Below, one piece after another: positions 1-6,500 of a stretch of DNA of 9,635 nt. The DNA is from JBOHUX01 sp050734915 (GTDB lineage: Bacteria; Chloroflexota; Dormibacteria; Dormibacterales; Dormibacteraceae). Location: contig JBOHUX010000084.1 of assembly GCA_050734915.1 (NCBI GenBank), forward strand, positions 1 to 9,635, read 5' to 3'. Made by a program: the position numbers and the translations under genes. The first letter of the stretch is position 1, and the number at the start of each line of letters is the position of its first letter. Under the pieces are notes generated by a model. That model saw only the letters and a program-made list of their open reading frames with translations. It was not told the origin of the DNA and did no database searches.

Positions 1-518
1 GGCTGGGACCGGCCGTCCCGTGGACGCGCGAAGACCTCGGAGGCGTCCACCAGGCGCTCCTGCCGGGTGCCGGGGAAGTGGACCCGGATACCCGGCCGGC
101 CCGGACCGCCGAGCTCCCAGCCGGCACCGTAGAGAGCGGCCGCCTCGGCCAGGTCGCGGGCCGGCGCCGAGCGGACGCCGTCGGTGAAGCCGAGCGTCTG
201 CGCGCGGGCACCCGGGAAGCCGAGCCGGACCACACCGCCGGTCTTGAGGTTGTACACGTAGTCGTCGAGAGAGCCGGACACGCTCCCGCCTATGAGGTCG
301 GCCATGGTGGGCACCGCGCCGCCCCGCATGGCCTCCTTGAGATCGGCGCGCGCCTCACGGTTCTGAAGCCGTTCTCGCCGTCTCAGCTCGGTGAGGAGCA
401 GATCGCGCTCGGCGCGGAGCTCCGCCAGGCGCTGCTCCACCGGACGCATCCGGTCGCGCAGCTCCTCGACCCGCCGCGTCACCTCCTCGGTCGCCAGCCC
501 CGCCATCTCCTCGGCCAT
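1..518 (-). CDS. Unrecognised coiled-coil protein, 5' part only
   Basis: An uninterrupted minus-strand reading frame runs from ATG at 518 to the window edge (about 172 codons, no stop), with the G/C-ending codons of the neighbouring genes. Residues about 12-60 are charged and heptad-like (VEELRDRMRPVEQRLAELRA), which suggests a coiled coil. After a linker, two similar stretches occur, GVVRLGFPGARAQTLGF at about 95-111 and GIRVHFPGTRQERLV at about 142-156. They share an xRxxFPGxRxxxL pattern and may be two copies of a small beta unit. No signal peptide or membrane segment is visible. ATG 518 has its GGAGGG 15 nt upstream, which is too far. An in-frame TTG at 527 lies 6 nt after GGAGGG and may be the true start, adding three residues. 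It is transcribed divergently from sufR. I do not recognise the family and assign no function. The C-terminus is missing. Confidence 0.75.
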   Translation of the reverse strand, partial: MAEEMAGLATEEVTRRVEELRDRMRPVEQRLAELRAERDLLLTELRRRERLQNREARADLKEAMRGGAVPTMADLIGGSVSGSLDDYVYNLKTGGVVRLGFPGARAQTLGFTDGVRSAPARDLAEAAALYGAGWELGGPGRPGIRVHFPGTRQERLVDASEVFARPRDGRSQ

Positions 519-567
519 CGGCCTCAATTCTGGCCCTCCGGGAACGACAGCGGCCGGCCTGCGCACT

Positions 568-594
568 TTAATCAACGGCGGGGTGAATTAATTC
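568..594. promoter_or_regulatory. Candidate SufR operator (inverted repeat)
   Basis: The divergent intergenic region is far more AT-rich than its surroundings and contains the perfect palindrome GAATTAATTC (585-594). It also holds a looser inverted repeat, TTAATCA (568-574) and TGAATTAA (584-591), separated by 9 nt. The site lies just upstream of the sufR -10 element, where a repressor would block RNA polymerase. SufR proteins are known to bind inverted repeats in front of their own suf operons, so autoregulation is a reasonable inference. The sequence is not identical to the published cyanobacterial or mycobacterial SufR sites as I remember them. Confidence 0.45.
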
Positions 595-596
595 GG

Positions 597-602
597 TAGA
601 AT
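597..602 (+). promoter_or_regulatory. Candidate -10 element of the suf operon
   Basis: TAGAAT matches the sigma-70-type TATAAT at five of six positions and lies 10 nt before the sufR ATG at 613. A transcript would start at about 608-610, so the mRNA would have a leader of only a few bases. This agrees with the absence of any Shine-Dalgarno sequence before that ATG. No convincing -35 hexamer is visible at 16-18 nt spacing, so the promoter may be weak, extended or activator-dependent. Confidence 0.45.
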
Positions 603-612
603 CGACCGTGTC

Positions 613-1311
613 ATGGTGGAACGCAAGGAGGAGATCCTCTCCCACCTCAAGGCCGGCGGCCAGGCCAGCCTCTCCGAGCTGGCCGGGCAACTCGGGATGT
701 CCAAGCAGGGCGCCCTTCGTCACCTGGAGGCACTCCGCGCGGAGGGGCTGATCGAGTTCACCAGCGCGGTGAGTACGGGACCCGGCCGGCCCGAGCACGT
801 CTACCGCCTGGCACCGGCGGCGGCGGCCCGCTTCCCACAGTCTCACCGGGAGCTGGTGGAGGAGCTGGTCCGGTTCATGCCCGCGGAGGAGCTGGCGGTG
901 TTCTTCGAGAGGCGCGCCACCAAGCTGGAGCGCGAGTACGGCGAACGCCTCGACGGCCTCGACTTCGAGGCGCGCGTCCGCGAGCTGGCACGACTCGCGA
1001 CCGAGCATGGCCACATGGCGGAGGTGGTGGAGGCAGCCGACGGCAGCCTCGCCATCCGGCAGTGCAACTGCCCGATCGCGGACATCGCCGGTCAGGTCGG
1101 GCATCCGTGCCACCATGAGCAGGAGATGTACGGTCGCCTCCTGGGCGCGGAGGTGAGCCGGGAGACGTTCATCCCCCACTCCGACCCGGCCTGCACGTAC
1201 GTGATCCGGCCGCCGGCGGCGGTGCGGCGCGTCCCGTCCTCCCGATCGGTGCCCGTGGGGGCGAGACGCGCTCTGCCGTCCAACCCGTCGGTGGAACCAA
1301 CCCGTCAATGA
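613..1311 (+). CDS. sufR: SufR-type iron-sulfur-sensing transcriptional repressor of the suf operon
   Basis: A 232-residue DNA-binding regulator. Residues about 5-50 form a winged helix-turn-helix (LSELAGQLGMSKQGALRHLEALRAEGLI), followed by the wing GPGRPEHVYRL (56-66) typical of SufR/ArsR-like proteins. The C-terminal sensor region contains C151, C153, C166 and C194. C153-x12-C166-x27-C194 matches the three-cysteine spacing I recall for mycobacterial SufR cluster ligands. In this family the holo-protein represses suf genes and loses repression when the cluster is lost, so it should sense iron or oxidative status. It heads the operon, and its TGA overlaps an ATG at 1308 upstream of sufC. There is no Shine-Dalgarno before ATG 613, consistent with a leaderless message. 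Odd: about 30 residues after the last conserved part (CTYVI) form an Arg/Pro/Ser-rich tail with codons rare elsewhere in the operon (AGA, CGA, CCA, CAA). I know no counterpart for it. Confidence 0.9.
   Translation: MVERKEEILSHLKAGGQASLSELAGQLGMSKQGALRHLEALRAEGLIEFTSAVSTGPGRPEHVYRLAPAAAARFPQSHRELVEELVRFMPAEELAVFFERRATKLEREYGERLDGLDFEARVRELARLATEHGHMAEVVEAADGSLAIRQCNCPIADIAGQVGHPCHHEQEMYGRLLGAEVSRETFIPHSDPACTYVIRPPAAVRRVPSSRSVPVGARRALPSNPSVEPTRQ
1280..1306 (+). repeat. 10-bp direct repeat before sufC
   Basis: CCAACCCGTC occurs at 1280-1289 and again at 1297-1306, a 17-nt period. It lies within the last codons of the sufR tail, just upstream of the sufC ribosome binding site. It may be a chance duplication or a small slippage product. 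No function is assigned. Confidence 0.6.
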
Positions 1312-1322
1312 GAGAGGTGGAT

Positions 1323-2117
1323 ATGGCAGATCTGGAGATCCGGGACCTCAGGGTCAGCGTGGAGGAGCGCGAGATCCTGAAGGGCGTCTCACTGGACGTG
1401 AGCCGTGGTGAGGTCCACGCGGTCATGGGCCCCAACGGGTCCGGCAAGAGCACCCTCTCGAACACGCTGGCCGGGCACCCCAACTACCGGGTCACCGGCG
1501 GTGAGGCGCGCTTCCTCGGTCAGGACATTCTCCAGATGGCGCCCGACGAGCGGGCTCGCCTCGGCATCTTCCTTGCCTTCCAGTACCCGACCGTGGTGCC
1601 GGGCGTGAGCATGGCCAACTTCCTGCGCACCGCCCTCAACGCCAAGCGCGGCTACGACGGCAAGGACAAGTCGAAGGCGATCACCCCGCGCGAGTTCCGC
1701 AGCCTGCTCAAGGATCAGCTGCAGGTCCTGCGCATGGACGAGTCCTTCCTCTCGCGTTACATCAACGACGGCTTCTCCGGCGGCGAGAAGAAGCGCGCCG
1801 AGATCCTCCAGATGGCGATGTTGAAGCCCGAGATCGCGATTCTCGACGAGACGGACTCGGGACTCGACATCGACTCCATCAAGTTCGTCAGCGAAGCCGT
1901 CAACCGGCTGCGGGGACCGGAGCTGGGGGTGCTGATCATCACCCACTACACCCGGATCCTCGAGTACATCAAGCCCGATTACGTCCACGTGCTCGTCGAC
2001 GGCCAGTTCGTGCTCTCAGGGGGGGCCGAGGTGGCCGACCGCCTGGAGGCGGAGGGCTACTCGGCATGGGTAGACGAGCCCGAGCCGGCGAGCCTAGCAC
2101 CTGGGGAGGTGATCTAG
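1323..2117 (+). CDS. sufC: SufC, ABC-type ATPase of the SUF scaffold complex
   Basis: A cytosolic ATPase of 264 residues that forms the SufBCD scaffold complex and drives the conformational change needed to build Fe-S clusters. All ABC motifs are intact: Walker A GPNGSGKST (36-44), Q-loop Gln87 in AFQYP, the SufC-type signature FSGGEKKR (151-158), Walker B IAILDETDSGLD (171-182) and the H-loop His208 in ITHYT. The start at 1323 is chosen because GAGGTGG (1314-1320) sits directly before it and the product then begins MADLEIRDLRV like other SufC proteins. An in-frame ATG at 1308 overlaps the sufR stop but would put that ribosome site inside the gene. The stop abuts the sufB ATG. The gene precedes sufB here, whereas common actinobacterial operons place it after sufD. 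Confidence 0.96.
   Translation: MADLEIRDLRVSVEEREILKGVSLDVSRGEVHAVMGPNGSGKSTLSNTLAGHPNYRVTGGEARFLGQDILQMAPDERARLGIFLAFQYPTVVPGVSMANFLRTALNAKRGYDGKDKSKAITPREFRSLLKDQLQVLRMDESFLSRYINDGFSGGEKKRAEILQMAMLKPEIAILDETDSGLDIDSIKFVSEAVNRLRGPELGVLIITHYTRILEYIKPDYVHVLVDGQFVLSGGAEVADRLEAEGYSAWVDEPEPASLAPGEVI
2105..2113 (+). promoter_or_regulatory. Very strong ribosome binding site of sufB
   Basis: GGAGGTGAT is complementary to nine bases at the 3' end of 16S rRNA (AUCACCUCC). It lies inside the last codons of sufC, with GGAGG ending 8 nt before the sufB ATG. No other gene in the operon has so complete a site, which suggests that sufB is translated strongly and not only by coupling to sufC. Confidence 0.8.
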
Positions 2118-3527
2118 ATGGCGACCGCACCTGAGCTGCAGATCGGACGGGACTACAAGGAGAAGTACGGCTTCTTCGACCCCGACAACCACGTCTTCAA
2201 GGCCAAGAGGGGAGTCAATCCGGAGGTCGTCAAGGAGATCTCCCTCATGAAGGGAGAGCCGGAGTGGATGACCGCCTTCCGGCTCCGCTCGCTCGCGATC
2301 TTCCTCAAGAAGAAGATGCCCAAGTGGGGCGCCGACCTCTCGGTGATCGACTTCGACAACATCTTCTACTACCTCCGCTCGACCGAGAAGCAGGGCAAGA
2401 CCTGGGAGGACGTCCCCGACGACATCAAGCGGACCTTCGACCGCCTCGGGGTGCCGGAGGCGGAGCGCAAGTTCCTGGCCGGCGTCGCCGCCCAGTACGA
2501 GTCGGAGGTCGTCTACCACTCTCTGCACGAGGAGCTGCAGAAGAAGGGCGTCATCTTCCTGGACACCGACTCCGCGCTCCGGGAGCACCCGGATCTGTTC
2601 CGGGAGTACTTCGGGACCATCATCCCGCCCGCCGACAACAAGTTCGCGGCGCTCAACAGCGCCGTCTGGTCGGGCGGCTCCTTCATCTACGTCCCCAAGG
2701 GGGTCCGGGTGGACGTCCCGCTCCAGGCCTACTTCCGGATCAACGCCGAGAACATGGGTCAGTTCGAGCGGACCCTGATCATCTGCGACGAGGACAGCTT
2801 CGTCCACTACATCGAGGGCTGCACGGCCCCCATCTACACGACCGACTCGCTGCACTCGGCGGTGGTCGAGATCGTGGTCAAGAAGGGTGCGCGCTGCCGC
2901 TACACGACGATCCAGAACTGGTCGACCAACGTCTACAACCTGGTCACCAAGCGTGCCATGGCCTACGAGAACGCGACCATGGAGTGGGTGGACGGGAACC
3001 TGGGCTCCCAGATCACGATGAAGTACCCGAGCGTCTACCTGATGGAGCCGGGCGCCAAGGGTGACGTCCTCTCGATCGCGTTCGCCGGCGACGGCCAGCA
3101 CCAGGACGCGGGCGGGAAGATGGTCCACGTCGCGCCCAACACGACCTCCACCATCACCTCCAAGTCGATCTCCAAGGGCACCGGCCGCGCCTCCTACCGG
3201 GGGCTGGTGAAGGTCTACCCGGGCGCCAAGAACGCGAGGTCGTTCGTCAAGTGCGACGCGCTCCTGCTTGACGACCAGGCGCGCTCCGACACCTATCCGT
3301 ACAACGAGATCGACGAGGACCAGGTCACCGTCGGCCACGAGGCGACGGTGAGCAAGGTCAGCGACGAGCAGCTCTTCTACCTGATGAGCCGCGGCATCTC
3401 GCAGGCGGAGGCGGAGACGATGATCGTCAACGGCTTCATCGAGCCCTTCACCAAGGAGCTGCCGCTGGAGTACGCGGTGGAGCTGAACAAGCTGATCCAG
3501 CTCGAGATGGAAGGGTCGGTAGGGTAG
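2118..3527 (+). CDS. sufB: SufB, core scaffold subunit of the SUF complex
   Basis: A 469-residue protein, close to the usual length, that forms the SufBC2D complex in which nascent Fe-S clusters are assembled. The conserved landmarks are present. C235 in HYIEGC corresponds to the E. coli residue where sulfur enters (C254). C379 in SFVKCDALL corresponds to E. coli C405. H407-E408 in GHEAT corresponds to H433-E434, and the 28-residue spacing from C379 to H407 equals that in E. coli. The C-terminal signature DEQLFYLMSRGISQAEA follows. There is no intein, although SufB is a frequent intein host in mycobacteria. The ATG follows the sufC stop directly and has a near-perfect Shine-Dalgarno. The stop is followed at once by sufD. 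Confidence 0.97.
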   Translation: MATAPELQIGRDYKEKYGFFDPDNHVFKAKRGVNPEVVKEISLMKGEPEWMTAFRLRSLAIFLKKKMPKWGADLSVIDFDNIFYYLRSTEKQGKTWEDVPDDIKRTFDRLGVPEAERKFLAGVAAQYESEVVYHSLHEELQKKGVIFLDTDSALREHPDLFREYFGTIIPPADNKFAALNSAVWSGGSFIYVPKGVRVDVPLQAYFRINAENMGQFERTLIICDEDSFVHYIEGCTAPIYTTDSLHSAVVEIVVKKGARCRYTTIQNWSTNVYNLVTKRAMAYENATMEWVDGNLGSQITMKYPSVYLMEPGAKGDVLSIAFAGDGQHQDAGGKMVHVAPNTTSTITSKSISKGTGRASYRGLVKVYPGAKNARSFVKCDALLLDDQARSDTYPYNEIDEDQVTVGHEATVSKVSDEQLFYLMSRGISQAEAETMIVNGFIEPFTKELPLEYAVELNKLIQLEMEGSVG

Positions 3528-4796
3528 ATGTCCTTCACCCTGGAGGCCGTGGAGGAGCTCGCCTACCTCCACGGCGAGCCCGACTGGCTGCGTGAGCGCC
3601 GCCGGGAGGCGTTCGGCGTCTACGAGCGCACCGGGCTGCCCTCCAAGCAGGACGAGGAATGGCGGCGCACCGACCTCGCCGGCCTCGACCTGGAGGCGTT
3701 CAGGCCTTTCGAGGAGGCGGACGGGGGGCCGCCCTCGGATGCCATCTCGGAGGTCGCCGGCGCGCTGCGCCAGCGGGGCTCGGCGGCCGGCACCGTGGAG
3801 CTCGACCCCGACCTGGCCGCCCGGGGCGTGATCCTGCTCCCGCTCTCCCAGGCGGCGAGGGAGCAGCGGGGGCTGGTCGAGCGGCACCTCTTCACCGGCG
3901 TCCAGCCCGGCCGCGACAAGTTCGCCGCGCTCCACGCGGCGCTCTTCAGCGGCGGCACCTTCCTCTACGTGCCGGACCATCTGGCGGTCGAGAAGCCCTT
4001 CCTGAGCCAGTTCTGGTCCAGCGGTGGAGGCGCCGCGGTGCTGCCTCACACCATGATCGTGGCCGGCGAGGGGTCGAGCTTCAGCTACGTGGACGAGTTC
4101 CTCTCCCCCAGCCTCGACCGCCCGACGCTGACCAGCGGCTCGGCCGAGGTCTTCGCCGGCCGCGGCTCCAACGTGGGCTACGTCTCCCTCCAGCGCTGGG
4201 GCAGCCACGCCTGGCAGTTCGCCAATCAGCGCGCCCGGCTCGGGCAGGAATCGACGGTGCGGCTGGTCACCGTCTGCCTGGGAGGCCGATTCGCCAAGAC
4301 CCGGGTCGAGGCCGACCTCGCCGGCCCGGGCGCCACCGCCGAGCTGAAGGCGCTCTTCTTCGGCTCCGGCCAGCAGTCATTCGACTTCCACACCCTCCAG
4401 GCGCACCGCGCGCCGAGCACCACCAGCGACCTCCTCTTCAAGGGCGCGCTGCGCGACACCGCCAGGAGCCTCTACGCGGGCCTGATCCGGGTCGAGAAGG
4501 AGGCCCAGCGGACGGACGCCTACCAGGCCAACCGCAACCTGCTGCTCTCGGACCATGCCAAGGCGACCTCCATCCCGATGCTGGAGATCCTCAACAACGA
4601 CGTCCGCTGCACACACGGCGCCACCGTGGCGCCGCTGGACCCCGAGCACCTCTTCTACCTGGAGTCGCGCGGCATCCCCCACCCGACCGCGGAGCGGATG
4701 ATCGTGCAGGGCTTCTTCGGCGAGGTGCTCGACCGCATCCCGGTCCGGCAGGCGCGCGAGCTGGTGGAGCGGGAGCTGGTGGCGCGGATTGGCTAG
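3528..4796 (+). CDS. sufD: SufD, scaffold partner of SufB
   Basis: A 422-residue paralogue of SufB that forms the SufB-SufD heterodimer with SufC bound to each subunit. The N-terminal helical part (YLHGEPDWLRERRREAF, then DEEWRRTDL at about 42-50) is typical of SufD. The beta-helix core ends in the conserved RCTHGATVAPLDPEHLFYLESRGI region. His363 there corresponds to E. coli H360, a cluster-site residue at the SufB/SufD interface, and Cys361 is next to it. The start codon follows the sufB stop with no gap. Only a short AGGG lies 3 nt before it, so translation is probably coupled to sufB. The 3' end overlaps the proposed TTG start of the Rieske gene by 8 nt. Confidence 0.95.
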   Translation: MSFTLEAVEELAYLHGEPDWLRERRREAFGVYERTGLPSKQDEEWRRTDLAGLDLEAFRPFEEADGGPPSDAISEVAGALRQRGSAAGTVELDPDLAARGVILLPLSQAAREQRGLVERHLFTGVQPGRDKFAALHAALFSGGTFLYVPDHLAVEKPFLSQFWSSGGGAAVLPHTMIVAGEGSSFSYVDEFLSPSLDRPTLTSGSAEVFAGRGSNVGYVSLQRWGSHAWQFANQRARLGQESTVRLVTVCLGGRFAKTRVEADLAGPGATAELKALFFGSGQQSFDFHTLQAHRAPSTTSDLLFKGALRDTARSLYAGLIRVEKEAQRTDAYQANRNLLLSDHAKATSIPMLEILNNDVRCTHGATVAPLDPEHLFYLESRGIPHPTAERMIVQGFFGEVLDRIPVRQARELVERELVARIG

Positions 4797-5097
4797 GTAC
4801 CGGGTGGCCAGCGCCGGCGACCTGCCGCCCGCAAGCCTGCTCCGGGTGGAGGTGGACAGCACCCCCATCTGCCTCGCCCACGCCGAGGACGGCGACTTCT
4901 ACGCGCTCAACGACACCTGCACCCACGAGGACTACTCGCTCAGCGAGGGCGAGCTATGGGAGATGTCGATCGAGTGCCCGATGCACGGCTCCCGCTTCGA
5001 CCTCCGCACCGGGAAGGTGACCGGCCTGCCGGCCGTGATCCCGGCCCAGACCTACCCGGTCAGCGTCGAAGGGGACGAGGTCTACGTCGATGTCTGA
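4789..5097 (+). CDS. Rieske [2Fe-2S] ferredoxin in the suf operon
   Basis: A 102-residue soluble Rieske-type ferredoxin, similar to those serving aromatic-ring dioxygenases (BphF-like). Both cluster-binding boxes are complete: C44-T-H46 in NDTCTHEDYSL and C63-P-M-H66 in ECPMHGSRFDLRTG. There is no membrane anchor or signal peptide, so it acts in the cytosol. No ATG fits. TTG 4789, with GGTGG 6 nt upstream, gives an N-terminus (MARYRVASAGDLPP) like other small Rieske proteins, while GTG 4804 would remove the first beta strand. Rieske genes occur in many actinobacterial suf operons. An electron-donor role in cluster assembly is inferred. The 3' end (EVYVDV, TGA) lies in a 21-bp sequence repeated just before sufS. 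Confidence 0.9.
   Translation: MARYRVASAGDLPPASLLRVEVDSTPICLAHAEDGDFYALNDTCTHEDYSLSEGELWEMSIECPMHGSRFDLRTGKVTGLPAVIPAQTYPVSVEGDEVYVDV
5077..5097 (+). repeat. 21-bp direct repeat, left copy
   Basis: This perfect 21-bp sequence begins GAGGTCTACG and ends GATGTCTGA, and is repeated exactly at 5231-5251. It encodes the last six residues and the stop of the Rieske protein. It also contains GAGG 9 nt before an ATG (5090) that overlaps the TGA. The bases next to the repeat on either side differ between the two copies, so the unit is exactly 21 bp. Confidence 0.95.
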
Positions 5098-5251
5098 CAA
5101 CGCCGGGGAAACCCTGCGCGTTTCGCCCACGAGCGCCCTTCGGCCGCGCCGCCACGCCCGGCGCGCGAGCGGTCGGCTCCCACGCCTCGGCGGAGCCGAC
5201 GCTTACGGCACCACTTGGGTCGCGTCGCATGAGGTCTACGTCGATGTCTGA
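5090..5251 (+). CDS. Possible 53-residue relay ORF between the Rieske gene and sufS
   Basis: An ORF starts at the ATG overlapping the Rieske stop (ATGTCTGA), runs 53 codons and stops at a TGA that overlaps the sufS ATG in the same way. GAGG lies 9 nt before its start, as for sufS. The product starts MSDNAGETLRV, is rich in Arg and Ala in the middle, and ends HEVYVDV, the same last six residues as the Rieske protein. It has no recognisable domain. It is probably a by-product of a small insertion. Its value may be only that it keeps ribosomes moving from the Rieske gene to sufS. I am not sure that a stable peptide is made. Confidence 0.3.
   Translation: MSDNAGETLRVSPTSALRPRRHARRASGRLPRLGGADAYGTTWVASHEVYVDV
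5172..5200 (+). repeat. Hairpin inside the junction insert
   Basis: GTCGGCTCC (5172-5180) and its exact reverse complement GGAGCCGAC (5192-5200) enclose an 11-nt loop. No T-run follows, so it is not a typical intrinsic terminator. It could affect mRNA stability between the first and second halves of the operon, or be the core of a repeated palindromic element. Confidence 0.6.
5231..5251 (+). repeat. 21-bp direct repeat, right copy
   Basis: This is an exact copy of 5077-5097, offset by 154 bp. Here it supplies the GAGG (5231-5234) and the ATG (5244) of sufS, and the TGA (5249-5251) that closes the relay ORF. Confidence 0.95.
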
Positions 5252-6482
5252 GGCGCCCGCCCAGGTCGTCACCGGGGCCTACCCGCTGACGGCGATCCGC
5301 GAGGACTTCCCGATCTTCGAGACCGGGATCGCCTACCTGGACTCGGCCAACACCTCCCAGCGGCCGGCGCAGGTCGTGGACGCGATGGGGGACTACTACC
5401 GGACCTACAACTCCAACATCCACCGCGCCGCCTACCACATCTCCGAGCTCGCGACCGACCGCTACGAGGGCGCCCGTGAGAAGCTCCGCGCCTTCGTCAA
5501 CGCCGGGTCGGTGAAGGAGATCGTGTACACGCGCGGCACCACCGAGTCGATCAACCTGGTCGCCTACTCGTGGGGGCGGAAGAACATCCGCGAGGGCGAC
5601 CTGATCGTGCTCACCATCCTCGAGCACCATTCCAACCTGGTCCCCTGGCAGATCCTGGCCAGAGAGAAGGGGGCCCGGCTCGAGTTCGTCGACATCGACG
5701 AGTACGGCGAGCTGCGCCAGGACCAGTTCCGCTCGCTGCTGGCGCGGCGGCCCCGGCTGGTCAGCTTCGGGCAGGTCAGCAACGCGCTGGGCACGATCAA
5801 TCCCTACCGGGAGATGACGGCCGCCGCCCGGGAGGCCGGCGCCGTGGTCCTCATCGACGGCGCCCAGGGCGCGCCCCACCAGGGCATCGACGTCCGGGCG
5901 ACCGGCTGCGACTTCTACGCCTTCAGCGGTCACAAGATGTGCGGGCCGACCGGCATCGGGGTCCTCTACGGCCGCCGCGAGCTGCTGGAGGAGATGGACC
6001 CCTTCATGGCCGGCGGCGACATGATCAAGGCGGTCCGGCTCCAGGACACCACCTACAACGACCTGCCCTGGAAGTTCGAGGCGGGCACGCAGGCGATCGC
6101 CGAGGTGATCGGGCTGGGGGCCGCCGTCGATTACCTGGCGAGGGTGAGCATGCCGGCGATCCGCGAGCACGAGCGCGAGATCACCGAGTACGCGTACGAG
6201 GCCCTGAGCGAGGTGCCCGGCCTGCGCATCTTCGGGCCGCCCCCTTCGCGGCGGGCGGGCGTGATCTCCTTCGAGATGGCGGGCATCCACCCACACGACG
6301 TGGCCACGATCGTGGACCGGGAGGGCGTCTGCCTGCGTGCCGGCCACCACTGCGCGATGCCGCTCATGACCCGGCTCGACGTGCCCGCCACGGCGAGAGC
6401 CTCCTTCTACCTCTACACCACGCGCGAAGAGGTGGACCGGCTCACGCACGCGCTGCGCGAGGCGCGGCGCATCTTCGGGTAG
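5244..6482 (+). CDS. sufS: SufS, cysteine desulfurase (group II)
   Basis: A PLP-dependent enzyme of 412 residues that converts L-cysteine to L-alanine and leaves a persulfide for cluster assembly. Visible landmarks are TRGTTESIN (96-104) for phosphate binding, EHHSN with His129 stacking on the cofactor, DGAQGAPH (Asp205, Gln208), and SGHK with the Schiff-base Lys231. The catalytic Cys370 in RAGHHCAMPLM sits in the short loop typical of group II SufS enzymes. Group II enzymes need an acceptor such as SufU, encoded next. ATG 5244 has GAGG 9 nt upstream and gives the usual N-terminal length. An in-frame ATG at 5229 has no ribosome site and lies in the inserted segment. The gene is separated from the Rieske gene by that segment and from sufU by 18 nt. 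Confidence 0.96.
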   Translation: MSEAPAQVVTGAYPLTAIREDFPIFETGIAYLDSANTSQRPAQVVDAMGDYYRTYNSNIHRAAYHISELATDRYEGAREKLRAFVNAGSVKEIVYTRGTTESINLVAYSWGRKNIREGDLIVLTILEHHSNLVPWQILAREKGARLEFVDIDEYGELRQDQFRSLLARRPRLVSFGQVSNALGTINPYREMTAAAREAGAVVLIDGAQGAPHQGIDVRATGCDFYAFSGHKMCGPTGIGVLYGRRELLEEMDPFMAGGDMIKAVRLQDTTYNDLPWKFEAGTQAIAEVIGLGAAVDYLARVSMPAIREHEREITEYAYEALSEVPGLRIFGPPPSRRAGVISFEMAGIHPHDVATIVDREGVCLRAGHHCAMPLMTRLDVPATARASFYLYTTREEVDRLTHALREARRIFG

Positions 6483-6500
6483 AACTGAAAGGGCAGCCCC

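Larger units (their letters stand above)
5098..5251. mobile_element. Insertion-like segment at the Rieske/sufS junction
   Basis: 133 bp of unrelated sequence (5098-5230) plus the right copy of the 21-bp repeat separate two genes that would otherwise overlap by 8 nt. Removing the 154 bp restores a direct ATGTCTGA stop/start junction. The segment is GC-rich and contains a 9-bp perfect inverted repeat (5172-5180 with 5192-5200). It encodes no transposase. It could be a small non-autonomous element, the scar of a site-specific integration with a 21-bp core, or a local duplication. A direct repeat of 21 bp is longer than the target duplications of most insertion sequences. Confidence 0.5.

Noticed and set aside
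1194..1203. Perfect palindrome CACGTACGTG inside sufR
   Set aside because: It falls in conserved codons (Cys-Thr-Tyr-Val-Ile), so it is explained by the protein sequence.
1246..1280. Resemblance of the sufR tail (GTGGGGGCGAGACGCGC) to the reverse complement of part of the junction insert (GTGGGCGAAACGCGC)
   Set aside because: It is only about 15 matching bases with a 2-nt gap in GC-rich DNA, too weak to call a shared repeat family without a genome search.
2118..3527. Possible intein in SufB
   Set aside because: The protein is continuous at 469 residues, with all conserved blocks at normal spacing.
2094..4208. 704-codon open frame on the minus strand opposite sufB and sufD
   Set aside because: It is antisense to two well-identified genes. 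Long stop-free antisense frames arise from the high GC at third codon positions, and the protein is low-complexity, rich in Leu, Val, Glu, Asp and Arg, with no motif.
4956..5243. N-terminal extension of SufS back into the Rieske gene
   Set aside because: It would read the Rieske gene out of frame and add about 96 residues unknown in SufS. ATG 5244 with GAGG gives the usual length.
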